From a virus, in the IMG/VR virus record IMGVR_UViG_3300001472_000137, positions 1 through 26,421 of that record: 26,421 nt of DNA; one strand, 5' to 3'. Positions 6,043 through 15,600 of the stretch are shown here, one piece after another. Below the pieces are notes generated by a model. It was not told the DNA's origin. It worked only from the letters and a program-made list of their open reading frames with translations, and ran no database searches. Every line of letters starts with the position of its first letter. Position 1 is the first letter of the stretch. A program made the translations under genes and the position numbers.

Positions 6043-7026
6043 TTACCATCTCTTTTTTACAATTGGTTGGTGATTGGTTAAATCAACTTTTTTAGAATTA
6101 ACAGTTTCAAAGTCTTTTGTTTCAATCTTGCCTTTTTTCTTTAGCACTCTGTTTAGTTTCGTAATACCGGTTTTGTTAACCTGCATAACATCGCCGTGTG
6201 CTGTCTTCATCATCTCCTTGTATGAAGGACCTGCGGTGGTGTTCTCGTTCTGTCTTGTGAACGATGGAGTCATTCCATTGTATTCTAACAGATCGTCTCG
6301 TATCGATTGGTTTTTCTTCTCAATGTTTAGTATCCTTGTGAAACTGTTTGTTATGGCCGCTGTGTAGTATGCAAAAGGGTTATCTGATTTTGATTCGTCG
6401 AACTGTAGACCAATCTGAGATAATTGCATCAGTGCTTGTGATTGCATTTCATCGTTGTAAGTGTAGCCTCGCCAGTTTGCTCGTGTTCCATAACGTTCAC
6501 AAAGTTTCATGTACATCATTGCTAGTTGATTTGTCATCTTCCCATGGTCTGCGGAGAAGTGTCCGTTGCTCATTCCTCCAATCCAGTGCGACTTGCCTAC
6601 GCATAAAGGTTTATCTTTTTTGTCTAGCCTATAATGTTGGAATGGTGGAAAGTTGACCTTTGAGTGATGATCCGCTGTCTGTTTTGGGTTTTTCTTTCTT
6701 TCACTGTCCAGGGGTATATGATCAAACATCATAACTCTGAACACTAAATCTGTCTTTTCAATTTTTCTAGGAGAAACAGTGAAATCCGATAGTTTAATTT
6801 TTTTGGCTCCGGATGCTTTTGCATCTTCCCATGCTTGTTGTGTAAGTCTTTTTGCTTTGGCTTTTCTGGCCTGGGATACTGCACTTGGATTTAGTTTCTT
6901 CAGATTCGGCACAATTAAATCGTATTGTGAATCCTCGTCGGGCGTAACATACGAGCAGTAGGTGTTCTTACTGGCATGTATTTGTGCCAATAGATCTCGG
7001 TTGTTTAGGTACTTTACTCTTTTCAT
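6043..7026 (-). CDS. gp55: Late-transcription sigma factor, gp55-like, with long extensions
   Basis: The central part (about 145-250) matches the gp55 family: MTNQLAMMYMKLCERYG, then NWRGYTYNDEMQSQAL, then SDNPFAYYTAAITNSFTRI, the region 2 helices that bind core RNA polymerase and the promoter -10 box. gp55 directs host polymerase to TATAAATA late promoters with the sliding clamp. The protein has 327 residues against about 185 in T4. The N-terminal 140 residues hold a basic helix (QARKAKAKRLTQ) and a segment with FPPFQHYRL. The 75 C-terminal residues are basic and end in KKRW; I see no acidic-hydrophobic tail like the T4 clamp-binding end. GGAG lies 4 bases before the ATG. It leads the leftward recombination operon. 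Confidence 0.82.
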   Translation of the reverse strand: MKRVKYLNNRDLLAQIHASKNTYCSYVTPDEDSQYDLIVPNLKKLNPSAVSQARKAKAKRLTQQAWEDAKASGAKKIKLSDFTVSPRKIEKTDLVFRVMMFDHIPLDSERKKNPKQTADHHSKVNFPPFQHYRLDKKDKPLCVGKSHWIGGMSNGHFSADHGKMTNQLAMMYMKLCERYGTRANWRGYTYNDEMQSQALMQLSQIGLQFDESKSDNPFAYYTAAITNSFTRILNIEKKNQSIRDDLLEYNGMTPSFTRQNENTTAGPSYKEMMKTAHGDVMQVNKTGITKLNRVLKKKGKIETKDFETVNSKKVDLTNHQPIVKKRW

Positions 7027-7040
7027 AATTCTCCAGTATT

Positions 7041-7062
7041 ATTAATGTAAAATTAATGTAAA
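7041..7062. repeat. Perfect 11-bp tandem repeat in the divergent control region
   Basis: ATTAATGTAAA occurs twice head to tail (7041-7051, 7052-7062) just upstream of the sigma gene. On the minus strand each copy contains TTTACA, a -35-like hexamer, but no well-spaced -10 box that leaves room for the ribosome site. It may be a regulator site or part of the leftward promoter. Confidence 0.5.
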
Positions 7063-7071
7063 ATGACCACA

Positions 7072-7083
7072 AACAGGTCTGTT
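7072..7083. promoter_or_regulatory. Small inverted repeat, possible operator
   Basis: AACAG-GT-CTGTT is an inverted repeat with 5-base arms between the leftward sigma gene and the rightward late promoter. It is too short for a terminator; an operator role is a guess. Confidence 0.2.
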
Positions 7084-7125
7084 GAATTGTATCGTATGGA
7101 TATTAAATGCGCCTATTATTATGCC

Positions 7126-7133
7126 TATAAATA
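7126..7133 (+). promoter_or_regulatory. T4-type late promoter for the structural operon
   Basis: TATAAATA, a perfect match to the T4 late consensus, lies 44 bases before the first structural gene in the only sizeable gap on this strand. The expected transcription start is near 7139. A related 12-base copy (10 of 12 identical) sits directly upstream at 7111-7122. The nearby gp55-like gene would supply the matching sigma factor. Confidence 0.75.
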
Positions 7134-7177
7134 TAGTTAAAGTATACAAAATTTTTAAAAGGAAAGCAACCATTTAA

Positions 7178-8011
7178 ATGATAGAAGGATTAGGAAAAAT
7201 AATCAAGGACACAGGACAAGGGATATTCGACAGGACCTTGGGCAGACTTACAGGTGCCGGCATCGCTACAGACAGCAAGTTGGTAAATGCAAGGGCTAAA
7301 TGGTCAGGTAGAAACGAAGACTACGAGTGGCGTGTGAGACTAGCAGTTCCACCAGGTCCGTTATCTACGTTTTTTGATTTTGAGAATAATCCTATCATGG
7401 CACCGTTGAAACCGTCCAATGGAATGTTTTGGCCACTTACGCCTTCGATGGTTATACAGCATTCCGCAAACTACGATGCAATGGCAATGACTCACAGCAA
7501 CTATCCACACCAGGCCTATCAGAATTCACAAGTTGACTCCTTGAATATCATTGGAGAATTTCCTGTACAGAATCAGGAAGATGCCAAGCATTGGGTGGCA
7601 ACTGTTAATTTTCTAAGAACAGCTACAAAAATGTTCTTTGGAAAAGACGATGGTTTAGCAGGACTTAAAGGAAATCCGCCACCAATATTACACTTGTACG
7701 GATACGGAGACCATATGTTCAACAAGGTTCCGGTCGTGCTCAACACATTCAACGTAGAACTTAGACCAGGCATAGATTATATTTCTACAAAACAAAACGA
7801 ATCTGGTTTAAAAACAGATAGAACGAGACAGAGAGCCGGACTTGCGCCGTTAGATGCCGGTGAATCACAAACTTGGGCTCCTACACTTTCAAACATCTCG
7901 GTGTTGGTGACTCCTATCTACAGCAGAGACAGTGTCAAGAATTTCTCAATGAAGAAATTTGTCAGAGGAGAATTGAACGGTTCGCAGAGCGATGAGGTAG
8001 GATTCATTTAA
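7178..8011 (+). CDS. Probable baseplate tail-tube cap/initiator protein (gp48/gp54-like)
   Basis: A 277-residue protein that opens the late structural operon, preceded by AAAAGGAAA at 7157-7165. The middle (about 82-205) has FWPLTPSMVIQHSANYDA, LNIIGEFPVQNQEDAKHW and VPVVLNTFNVELRPGIDYI. This suggests a tail-tube-like beta fold, as in T4 gp54 and gp48, which cap the hub and start tube growth. The C-terminal part (WAPTLSNISVLVTPIYSRD) ends with a flexible tail. The direct family assignment is not certain from sequence alone, but being next to gp53 and the hub genes supports it. It ends in a TAATG overlap with gp53. It could instead be a hub component with no T4 counterpart. Confidence 0.55.
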   Translation: MIEGLGKIIKDTGQGIFDRTLGRLTGAGIATDSKLVNARAKWSGRNEDYEWRVRLAVPPGPLSTFFDFENNPIMAPLKPSNGMFWPLTPSMVIQHSANYDAMAMTHSNYPHQAYQNSQVDSLNIIGEFPVQNQEDAKHWVATVNFLRTATKMFFGKDDGLAGLKGNPPPILHLYGYGDHMFNKVPVVLNTFNVELRPGIDYISTKQNESGLKTDRTRQRAGLAPLDAGESQTWAPTLSNISVLVTPIYSRDSVKNFSMKKFVRGELNGSQSDEVGFI

Positions 8012-8310
8012 TGGTAAAATATTCAAACACATCACCATATTTCGAAACAGGAGAACAAGGAGATTACTTGGATGTTCTCAATCCTAGAACGTTGACTGCG
8101 GAGAATGATGATCAGTCTTACACCATTGAAAGAACATATGCATACAGACCAGATCTGTTGGCATATGACCTTTATGGATCACCGAGGCTTTGGTGGGTGT
8201 TCGCACAGAGAAATCCAGACCAAATAGAAGATCCCATATATGATTTCAAACCCGGGGTTATTATACAGCTTCCAAAGAAAGAAAATGTATTAAGAGATCT
8301 AGGGTTGTAA
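8011..8310 (+). CDS. gp53: Baseplate wedge protein gp53
   Basis: A 99-residue protein with the gp53 core: YAYRPDLLAYDLYGSPRLWW, then VFAQRNPDQIEDPIYDFKPG and IIQLP. The end resembles a LysM-like fold (a loop with PG followed by the I-x-hydrophobic-P strand). gp53 joins adjacent baseplate wedges around the hub. T4 gp53 is about 196 residues, so this is a short form keeping only the conserved core, as I would expect in marine relatives. Its start overlaps the previous stop by one base and its stop lies one base before the next ATG. Confidence 0.85.
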   Translation: MVKYSNTSPYFETGEQGDYLDVLNPRTLTAENDDQSYTIERTYAYRPDLLAYDLYGSPRLWWVFAQRNPDQIEDPIYDFKPGVIIQLPKKENVLRDLGL

Positions 8311-8311
8311 A

Positions 8312-10453
8312 ATGGCCATTAATTTTAATAACAGTTCGAGTTCTAACTTTGACGACACATTCCTTGCAAAAAAAACGGTATTAGAAGACAAGAAAACAGA
8401 AAGAGTATCTGCTGTACCCAATCCATTGTTCAAATTTGCAAGTTACAACGTAATATTCACTTTGAGTGCATTGAACAGATTTGAAATTGCAGATCCTGGT
8501 TTACTTTTGAGTTCAAAAGCTCATGACATTATTATCAGATCAGGGGGTATTGGCGATCCCAACGCAACCGACGGCACACTAAATGCGGAAAACAAAAAAG
8601 CAGTGCAATCGCCACTCGCAAAAGAAGCCTTGAGAAGTGCAAAGGCAAAGCTCAAAGAAGGCAGAGACTTATACTTCCAACGTGTGCAAATGAACAACAT
8701 TCCAGGATTGAATAGTCAAAGGAGACTTACGTCTGTCACAAACATAGACATGACCATAGTCGAACCTTTAGGAATATCGCTACTTGAAAAAATTAGAGGC
8801 GCCGCCGCTAACAATGATTTCTTGGATCATATCGATGCACCTTACCTTTTGTCGATGGAGTTCGAAGGTATGGATGAATTTGGTAATACAATAACTCCTA
8901 AGCAGGCAGAAAATTTAAAAAGAGTCATTCCAATCAAATTAACCAACATGGAGCTTGATGTTAACCAGGGTGGCACAACATATACGGTCAAGGCAATACC
9001 TTTCAATCAGTTTCCGTTTGTGAATAGGTTCACTTATCTACGGACAACGGGAGTTATTAATACGGGGGATACGCTCTCGGAGACAATGAAGAATCTACAG
9101 GACATAATGAACGAACAACTTAGGCAAGAATCTGTACAGAAATTTGGTGAGGAAGGCAAAGAAGACACATTCCAAATCACCATAGACGAATCTTTTGCCA
9201 GTGAAGTGCCATCAGCGACCAACCTAGGTATGGGCGACATTGCAATAGGCGGGCAAAATCTAGATGCACGTGAACGAGCTATACTGAGAAAAGCAGGACA
9301 AGTAAAACAGAGTGATAACCTATTGACGATTATCACCGAATTAATGAAATCTCTGCCCAGGTTCCAGAATGAATTTTCATTAGAAAACTTCCTAACAAAG
9401 ATCAAGGGAGGGGGCGACGAAAACTCCATGTTTTTTGACTATTTTTTCATTGATGCAAATGCTATTCCAGACAACTCAAGGTTCGACAGAATACGAGGAT
9501 CACATCCAAAAAAAATTATATACCATGTAAGACCGTACAAGGTACATGCATATTCTTTGGCCGAACCAGGCACTAGCACAGGGTTCACCTATGAGAATTA
9601 CGTAAAAAAAGTTTACAACTATATTTTCACAGGCGACAATGTTGACATTATAGATCTGAACATCAATTATAAAGTTGCCTATTTTGCCTCGAAAATAAAA
9701 GACATACAAGGAAAATCTGCCACAGACGAATTCAGCAAACTCGGTAATGACAACACTGTTAGTGTTACGGATCCGAACTCAACTAATAATTTTGCCGATC
9801 CTCCATTCATACACAAAAGTAATGCGGCAGTAGTAACAAGTGTGAGTGCGGGTGTGCAAAAAGGTGATGCAGGAAGATTGGATCAAATCATTGACGCACT
9901 TTCCAATCCAACAGCAGATATGGTAACAATGAATATGACAATACTAGGTGACCCCGCATATCTAGGTCAAGGTCAGTTCATACCCACAAATCCAGATGTA
10001 AAAAAACCTGGGTTGGCCAACGATAGAAACAGATCAGCATTCTCAGGTGGAAGGGAAATGTGGAGCACAATATTCGGAAACTACAACATGGACCTAGGAG
10101 AACCAATAATTAAATTAAACTTTAGAGCGCCGACCGATCTAGATGATAATAAAGGTGTGTACGAATTAGGTAAAGATGAACAAGTTGCGTTTAGCGGATT
10201 TTACAGAGTGATTCAAGTTGATAGTGTATTCGAGGATGGTAAATTTGTACAGGAGCTACAATTAGTGAGAGCAAACAATCAAGGACCCAGGCCTTATGCC
10301 CCTACAAGTAAAAAAGTTTATGGTCCACATCCTTACCTAGATCAATCAAACAAACTTTTAGACAAAGACGGCCTACAAGCAAAACTAACTGAAGAAAAAA
10401 ACAATGCACTTGGTAGGCTAATGGAAAAATTTGATATACGGAGATTCGTATAA
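8312..10453 (+). CDS. Large virion structural protein, probable baseplate hub (gp27 position)
   Basis: A 713-residue protein with no motif I can name firmly. NPLFKFASYNVIFTLSALNRF (37 on) looks like a beta-rich N-terminal domain. The middle (about 100-300) has helical and beta stretches, and FFDYFFIDANAIPD leads a second domain. The last quarter holds MTILGDPAYLGQGQF and VAFSGFYRVIQVDSVFEDG (about 623-645), a pattern typical of hub proteins that end next to the spike. It sits between gp53 and the gp5-type spike, where a gp27-like hub is needed and none other is present. That place, not sequence likeness to T4 gp27, is the main support. It ends in a TAATG overlap with the spike gene. Confidence 0.55.
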   Translation: MAINFNNSSSSNFDDTFLAKKTVLEDKKTERVSAVPNPLFKFASYNVIFTLSALNRFEIADPGLLLSSKAHDIIIRSGGIGDPNATDGTLNAENKKAVQSPLAKEALRSAKAKLKEGRDLYFQRVQMNNIPGLNSQRRLTSVTNIDMTIVEPLGISLLEKIRGAAANNDFLDHIDAPYLLSMEFEGMDEFGNTITPKQAENLKRVIPIKLTNMELDVNQGGTTYTVKAIPFNQFPFVNRFTYLRTTGVINTGDTLSETMKNLQDIMNEQLRQESVQKFGEEGKEDTFQITIDESFASEVPSATNLGMGDIAIGGQNLDARERAILRKAGQVKQSDNLLTIITELMKSLPRFQNEFSLENFLTKIKGGGDENSMFFDYFFIDANAIPDNSRFDRIRGSHPKKIIYHVRPYKVHAYSLAEPGTSTGFTYENYVKKVYNYIFTGDNVDIIDLNINYKVAYFASKIKDIQGKSATDEFSKLGNDNTVSVTDPNSTNNFADPPFIHKSNAAVVTSVSAGVQKGDAGRLDQIIDALSNPTADMVTMNMTILGDPAYLGQGQFIPTNPDVKKPGLANDRNRSAFSGGREMWSTIFGNYNMDLGEPIIKLNFRAPTDLDDNKGVYELGKDEQVAFSGFYRVIQVDSVFEDGKFVQELQLVRANNQGPRPYAPTSKKVYGPHPYLDQSNKLLDKDGLQAKLTEEKNNALGRLMEKFDIRRFV

Positions 10454-12195
10454 TGTCGATGTACAACTATCTTAAGGGCGATGCGTCAACATCAAAAGCA
10501 CCTCAAAAGAATCAGGATTGGGGTATAGAAAATTCAGGACCATATATTGGTATCGTAAAAGGCAACAAAGATCCTTTGAGGGCCGGACGTTTAAAAGTCC
10601 TTATTCCTGCACTGACAGGAACATACGATGGCAATTTTGATAGTCTTGTCGATTGTGATTATCTGTCTCCTTTCTATGGGACCAAAGGACTGAGACACAA
10701 CAAGCCAGGACAGGCTTACGATGACTCACAGTTCTCTTATGGTTTTTGGGCAGTGCCACCGGATCTAGAAACACGTGTGCTTGTAATTTTTGCCGAAGGA
10801 AAAATGGACCAAGCATTCTGGATAGGTTGCATTCAGGAACCTTTAACAAATCACATGACACCAGGTATTGCGTCAAGCGATAAGGTAAAAGACCAAGACG
10901 GTAAGGACGGTGTAAGCAAATATGGCACAAAGAATCTACCAGCTGGTGAGGTCAATAGATACGCAGATGTTGACGAAAGCAATTACCAGAACAAGGACCG
11001 ACCTTTACATCCTTTTGCAGAGACTTTACTTAAAAGTGGACTGATCGGTGATGATGTGAGGGGTACTACTAGTTCGTCTGCACAGCGAGAAGCTCCTAGC
11101 AGTGTATTCGGTATGAGCACACCCGGACGTGTAAATGAAAAAAAGAAAGCTACACAGGTAAGCACATCGGATTCAAACGCTACTGAAATTGTTGAAAGAC
11201 TTTCAGGCCACACATTCGTAATGGACGACGGCGCCGAGGACGGCACCAATCAACTTACAAGATTGCGTACAGCATCAGGACACCAGTTGTTGATGCATGA
11301 CACAGAGGGTGTAGTGTATCTTGCAAACGGAACGGGCAAGGCATTCATCGAGATGGATGCGGACGGCACAGTCAGTGTCTACTCCGAAGGTGGGATCAAT
11401 ATGAGATCGGGCAGAGACTTCAACGTACACTCAGACATGCACATCAACTTCCATGCCAAGGGTCAGATCAATTTCACATCAGAGACCAACATTGCCTTAA
11501 ACGCAAAAGGTTACTTGTTCGCTATGGGTGAGCAGGGCATATTGAACAGCTCACAGAAAGGGTCGGTCAGGAACTACGCCAGGGACGGTATAACATCATT
11601 CACAGACGGACCACAACTGCATGGAGCCGGTGGCAGGATTGACCTAGCAGGATCACAGGTGCATTTCAATTCAGTTGGCGCCAGCAGTACATGGGGACCA
11701 TCATGGTTGAATCCAGATGCCATTGGCATAAAGGTAACAGAAGGGCTCATAGACATCGACGACGATAATCCTCTACCGCAAGGAAAGCCTAACAAGATCG
11801 AAAACAAGACCACTGTGTCTGACTTTGTGACCCACGAACCATATGACAGGCAGAGCAGTACTGCGAGAACAAAAGCATACATTAATGAAGCAATGGCAGA
11901 GATCAAGAAATCCAGCCCGGATTTGTCGGCAACGGAACTGAAAGTGATCAAAGCGGAACTTCTGAAACAACCAAGCATAAAAGCAGTGTCAGAAAAATTG
12001 AGCAAGGTTGTGAAACTGAACGACAAGATTAAACTGCCTGTAGATGATCTAAAAAAACTTGTGGTCAAGGCAGAGGAAATCTACAAACTTATAACCCTAG
12101 ATCCGAAGGAAGCAGTAATAAGCTTCATTCAAGGACAGGTAGCGGAACTAAAAAATCAGGCCATCGGGGCAATCAAGGATTTCTTTAGATTTTAG
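10453..12195 (+). CDS. gp5: Baseplate hub/spike protein, gp5-type, without lysozyme domain
   Basis: A 580-residue protein. Residues about 29-130 form the OB-fold domain (YIGIVKGNKDPLRAGRLKV, then FWAVPPDLETRVLVIFAEG, FWIGCIQEP). A low-complexity linker of roughly 120 residues follows. Residues about 250-410 form the beta-helix spike, seen as repeated short strands (GHTFVMDDG, TASGHQLLMHDTEG, GKAFIEMDADGTVSVYSE, DFNVHSDMHINFHAKGQINF). The tail has FVTHEPYDRQ (458-467), a motif I know from marine phage gp5 proteins, and a helical end of about 110 residues. T4 gp5 carries a lysozyme domain between OB fold and spike; I see none here. The spike pierces the outer membrane on contraction. It starts in a TAATG overlap. 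Confidence 0.85.
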   Translation: MSMYNYLKGDASTSKAPQKNQDWGIENSGPYIGIVKGNKDPLRAGRLKVLIPALTGTYDGNFDSLVDCDYLSPFYGTKGLRHNKPGQAYDDSQFSYGFWAVPPDLETRVLVIFAEGKMDQAFWIGCIQEPLTNHMTPGIASSDKVKDQDGKDGVSKYGTKNLPAGEVNRYADVDESNYQNKDRPLHPFAETLLKSGLIGDDVRGTTSSSAQREAPSSVFGMSTPGRVNEKKKATQVSTSDSNATEIVERLSGHTFVMDDGAEDGTNQLTRLRTASGHQLLMHDTEGVVYLANGTGKAFIEMDADGTVSVYSEGGINMRSGRDFNVHSDMHINFHAKGQINFTSETNIALNAKGYLFAMGEQGILNSSQKGSVRNYARDGITSFTDGPQLHGAGGRIDLAGSQVHFNSVGASSTWGPSWLNPDAIGIKVTEGLIDIDDDNPLPQGKPNKIENKTTVSDFVTHEPYDRQSSTARTKAYINEAMAEIKKSSPDLSATELKVIKAELLKQPSIKAVSEKLSKVVKLNDKIKLPVDDLKKLVVKAEEIYKLITLDPKEAVISFIQGQVAELKNQAIGAIKDFFRF

Positions 12196-12211
12196 GGAGT
12201 AAATATAAAAA

Positions 12212-12622
12212 ATGGCATACGAAAACAATACATCGGGCAAACAAGGTAACAAGGTTACATTCAAAGGATTCAGTTCCAGGGCCGATCAGCGTAATTTCAA
12301 ACTGTATGACTTCGAGTGTGCAAAGCAAGATCTGATTAACAGACTCAGTGTGCGTAAGGGAGAACGTGTTGAGAACCCTGAATTTGGCACAATAATCTAT
12401 GATGCCATATTTGAGCCATTCACAACAGCACTTAAAGACGCTATAATAGAGGATGTCACAGCCAATCTAAATGCTGATCCTAGGATTTCCACACAGGAAA
12501 TTGTTGTGTCTGAGGCCGATAAAGGCATTGCAATAGAGGCCAGCATCACCTATGTTCCTCTTGATATCACTGAAAAGTTAAGATTCAACTTCGATGAAAA
12601 TTCGTTGCTACGTCTATCTTAA
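12212..12622 (+). CDS. gp25: Baseplate wedge/sheath initiator gp25
   Basis: A 136-residue protein of the GPW/gp25 family, which sits at the core of the wedge and starts sheath assembly. The core runs from residue 29 on: LYDFECAKQDLINRLSVRKG, ERVENPEFGTIIYDAIFEP (55-73), and IIEDVTANLNADPRI. NPxFGxxxxxxxFEP is the family signature. Length is normal (T4 gp25 about 132). GGAG (12196-12199) lies 12 bases before the ATG. The first 27 residues are polar and loose. It comes between the spike and gp6, a common order in marine T4-like phages. Confidence 0.93.
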   Translation: MAYENNTSGKQGNKVTFKGFSSRADQRNFKLYDFECAKQDLINRLSVRKGERVENPEFGTIIYDAIFEPFTTALKDAIIEDVTANLNADPRISTQEIVVSEADKGIAIEASITYVPLDITEKLRFNFDENSLLRLS

Positions 12623-12642
12623 TACACGCACTTAATTTAATA

Positions 12643-12650
12643 CATAAATA
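12643..12650 (+). promoter_or_regulatory. Possible late promoter before gp6 (one mismatch)
   Basis: CATAAATA differs at one base from TATAAATA and lies in the 42-base gap before the gp6 ATG, the largest gap inside the structural operon. Transcription would start near 12656, leaving a 9-base leader. No Shine-Dalgarno sequence is seen before gp6, which fits a near-leaderless message. Confidence 0.4.
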
Positions 12651-12664
12651 TCCATACAAACAGT

Positions 12665-15600
12665 ATGGCCAGCACAGATAGACAAAACAGATTACTAGTA
12701 GCGGAAGATTGGAAAAAGATCTACCAGTCTTTCCAACAGGCGGATTTCAAAAGTTACGATTTTGAAACTCTACGTAGGACGATGGTTGCGTATCTACGTG
12801 AGAATTATCCGGACGACTTCAATGACTTTGTAGAAAGCTCTGAGTATGTTGCATTAATTGACTTGATTGCTTACATATCTCAAGCATTATCTTTCAGGGT
12901 AGACCTAAATGCAAGAGAAAATTTTTTAGAGACTGCCGAAAGAAGAAATTCAATTCTGAGATTAGCAAGACTTATCAACTACAATGCCAAAAGAAATAAG
13001 CCAGCCACTGGACTTTTAAAAATTGATTCTGTCTCAACATCACAGGATGTTACTGACAGCACAGGTACAAATTTAGCAAATACATCTGTAGTATGGAACG
13101 ACAGTGCAAACACAAATTACAGAGAGCAATTCACAGCTATACTAAACGCCGCCAACCAAACAGGACAATTATTTGGTAATCCAAGAGAGTCAGGAACCAT
13201 TGGCGGAGTAGACACAGAGGTTTACACATTAAGTTCTAATCAAACAGACCTGCCGGTATATAGATTTACAAAAGGTATAGGTGGCACGAGTAGAGCATTT
13301 GAGATTGTTCCGTCTTCATTAGAAAATTCGGAATCTATATATGAAGCAGAACCGATCAATGGCACGGGCCTAACTTACACATACAGATCAGATGGCAGTG
13401 GTGACAGTTCAAACAATACAGGTTTTTTCTTTCTATTCAAACAAGGACGGATCGAAAATATAGACTTCAATGTAGACACAGCCACAACTAACTTTGTAAA
13501 ACCTATTCAAAATACAAACATCAACGATTCAGATGTATGGTTATTCAAGCTAGATCAGTTTGGACAAATTGCACAACGATGGTCACAGGTTCCTTCACTT
13601 GCCGGCAACAATGCAATTTATAATTCTCTTTCTAAAGCTGAAAGAAATATTTTCAATGTTGTTACTAAAAATGACGATGCAATAGATTTAGTATTTGGCG
13701 ATGGAAATTTTGCTAACATGCCATTAGGATCATTTAGACTGTACTACAGAGTAAGCGATAATGCCAAGTACGCAATACAATCTGCAGACCTACAAAATAT
13801 TAGACTTTCTATTCCTTACATTGACGCAAACGGGGGACAACAAACGTTACAGGTTGTTTGTAGTTTGAAATCATCTGTATACAATGCGGCGGCTAGCGAA
13901 AGTAATGACTCCATAAAAGAAAAAGCGGCGCAAGTTTATTACTCACAAAATAGAATGATAACAGCTGAAGACTACCAAGTGGTGCCTTTGGGTGTATCAC
14001 AGGAGATAGTGAAGGCGAGATCAGTGAATAGATCAGCATCGGGAATATCAAGAGCAAAAGAGATATTAGATCCAACAGGAGCCTATTCAAACGTATCGGT
14101 CTTCGCAGACGACGGAATACTTTATAGGGAAGAATCTTTACAGAAATTCACTTTCACTTTTAATAATAAAAACGACATACAGTCCGTGCTAGACAAATCT
14201 GTTGAGAACAAGTTAAAGACTGCATATGCAAGACAGTTTTACTATCTTAAATATGGCACAAAAGATTTAAGCACACTTACAGCAACCTGGAATAGCACTT
14301 CAACATCGACTAACACTAACACAGGTTACTTTACTTCAGGCGGTGCACTGACAGTGGGAGAATTTGCCACATCGGCATTGAAATTTGCAAAACCAGGATC
14401 TTTAATGAAATTTACATCTCCTGATACAAGGAGATTTAAAAACGGGAAATTAGTAACATTAACAACAGACGAAAGCGAAAACAGAGCATGGGCAAAAATT
14501 GGAGCGGTGGTTGGTGACGGAGCCAACGGAGGCCTTGGCAATTTAGAATCAGGTGCTGGACCGGTTACTTTATCTGATATCATTCCAGACGGTGCTGTGC
14601 TTAATGCAATAATACCTAATTTTACAACTGCATTTAGCTCAACTCTAGAAGCAGATTTGTTGTCAAGAATTGACGCATATGAAGAGTTTGGGTTAAGATA
14701 TGATCAAGATTCGGAAACATGGAAAGTGATTACATCTACTAACCTTAGTACCAGTGAGATTTTTACTTTAAATGACGCCGGAAGTACATCAAATGGTAAT
14801 TTAGATGCAAGTTGGTGGTTCAAGTTTACAAACGACGGAAATACATACACAACGTTTTACAGAAAGTTAGATTACATTTTTGAATCAGTTGGTCAAAACA
14901 AATTCCATTACGATACACAAGAAAAAATTTATGACTACACCACAGGTAAATCAGTCAAGGATACTGTAAAAATTTTAAAAACAAATTCTTTGGTGTCTAC
15001 TGGAAACAGTATAGGTTACCCAATCACGTGGCAAATAGTGGATACAGTTACAGAAGTGGACGGATTTCAAGATAACAGGAAAGTACAGGTTGGATTTTTT
15101 GACGATGACGATGATGGCGTAGTTGATAATCCTGAAATATTTGATATTGTTGTTGAACCAACATTATCTGAAACTACAAAATTTGTGTTTTTCGAAAAAT
15201 ATATTTCATATGATACAATAGAAAGATACAGACCATATGCTTCAACAAACTTTATCGTAACTAAAAATGAAATTGACATAGATCTTAATGCAGTTTCTTA
15301 CGCAGACAATCAATTATTTTATTTTTATGACTCGAGTGAAGACGTAATTAAAAAATATAGCTCTACTACAAACACTTTGACTACTACAACTGATTACCTT
15401 GCGAGAAAAGGAAGAGGATCTATATCTTTCCAATACAGACACCATGCAGGACAGGAAACTAGAATCGATCCTAGCGTATCAAATATAATTGACACATATC
15501 TTTTAGAAAGAACATACGATAATCTATTTAGAATATGGCTACAAGACGGAGGCACAAAACCTATACCTTCGACTGCGGACCAATTAAGAATCAGTTATGC

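Noticed and set aside
9034-9429. 131-residue minus-strand open frame inside the hub-like gene
   Set aside because: Fully antisense to a long gene in a tightly packed operon; composition is that of a shadow frame.
11574-12068. 164-residue minus-strand open frame under the gp5-type gene
   Set aside because: Antisense to the spike and tail coding sequence; no ribosome site or recognisable domain.
12200-12207. TAAATATA before gp25 as a late promoter
   Set aside because: Does not match TATAAATA in register and lies between the ribosome site and the ATG.
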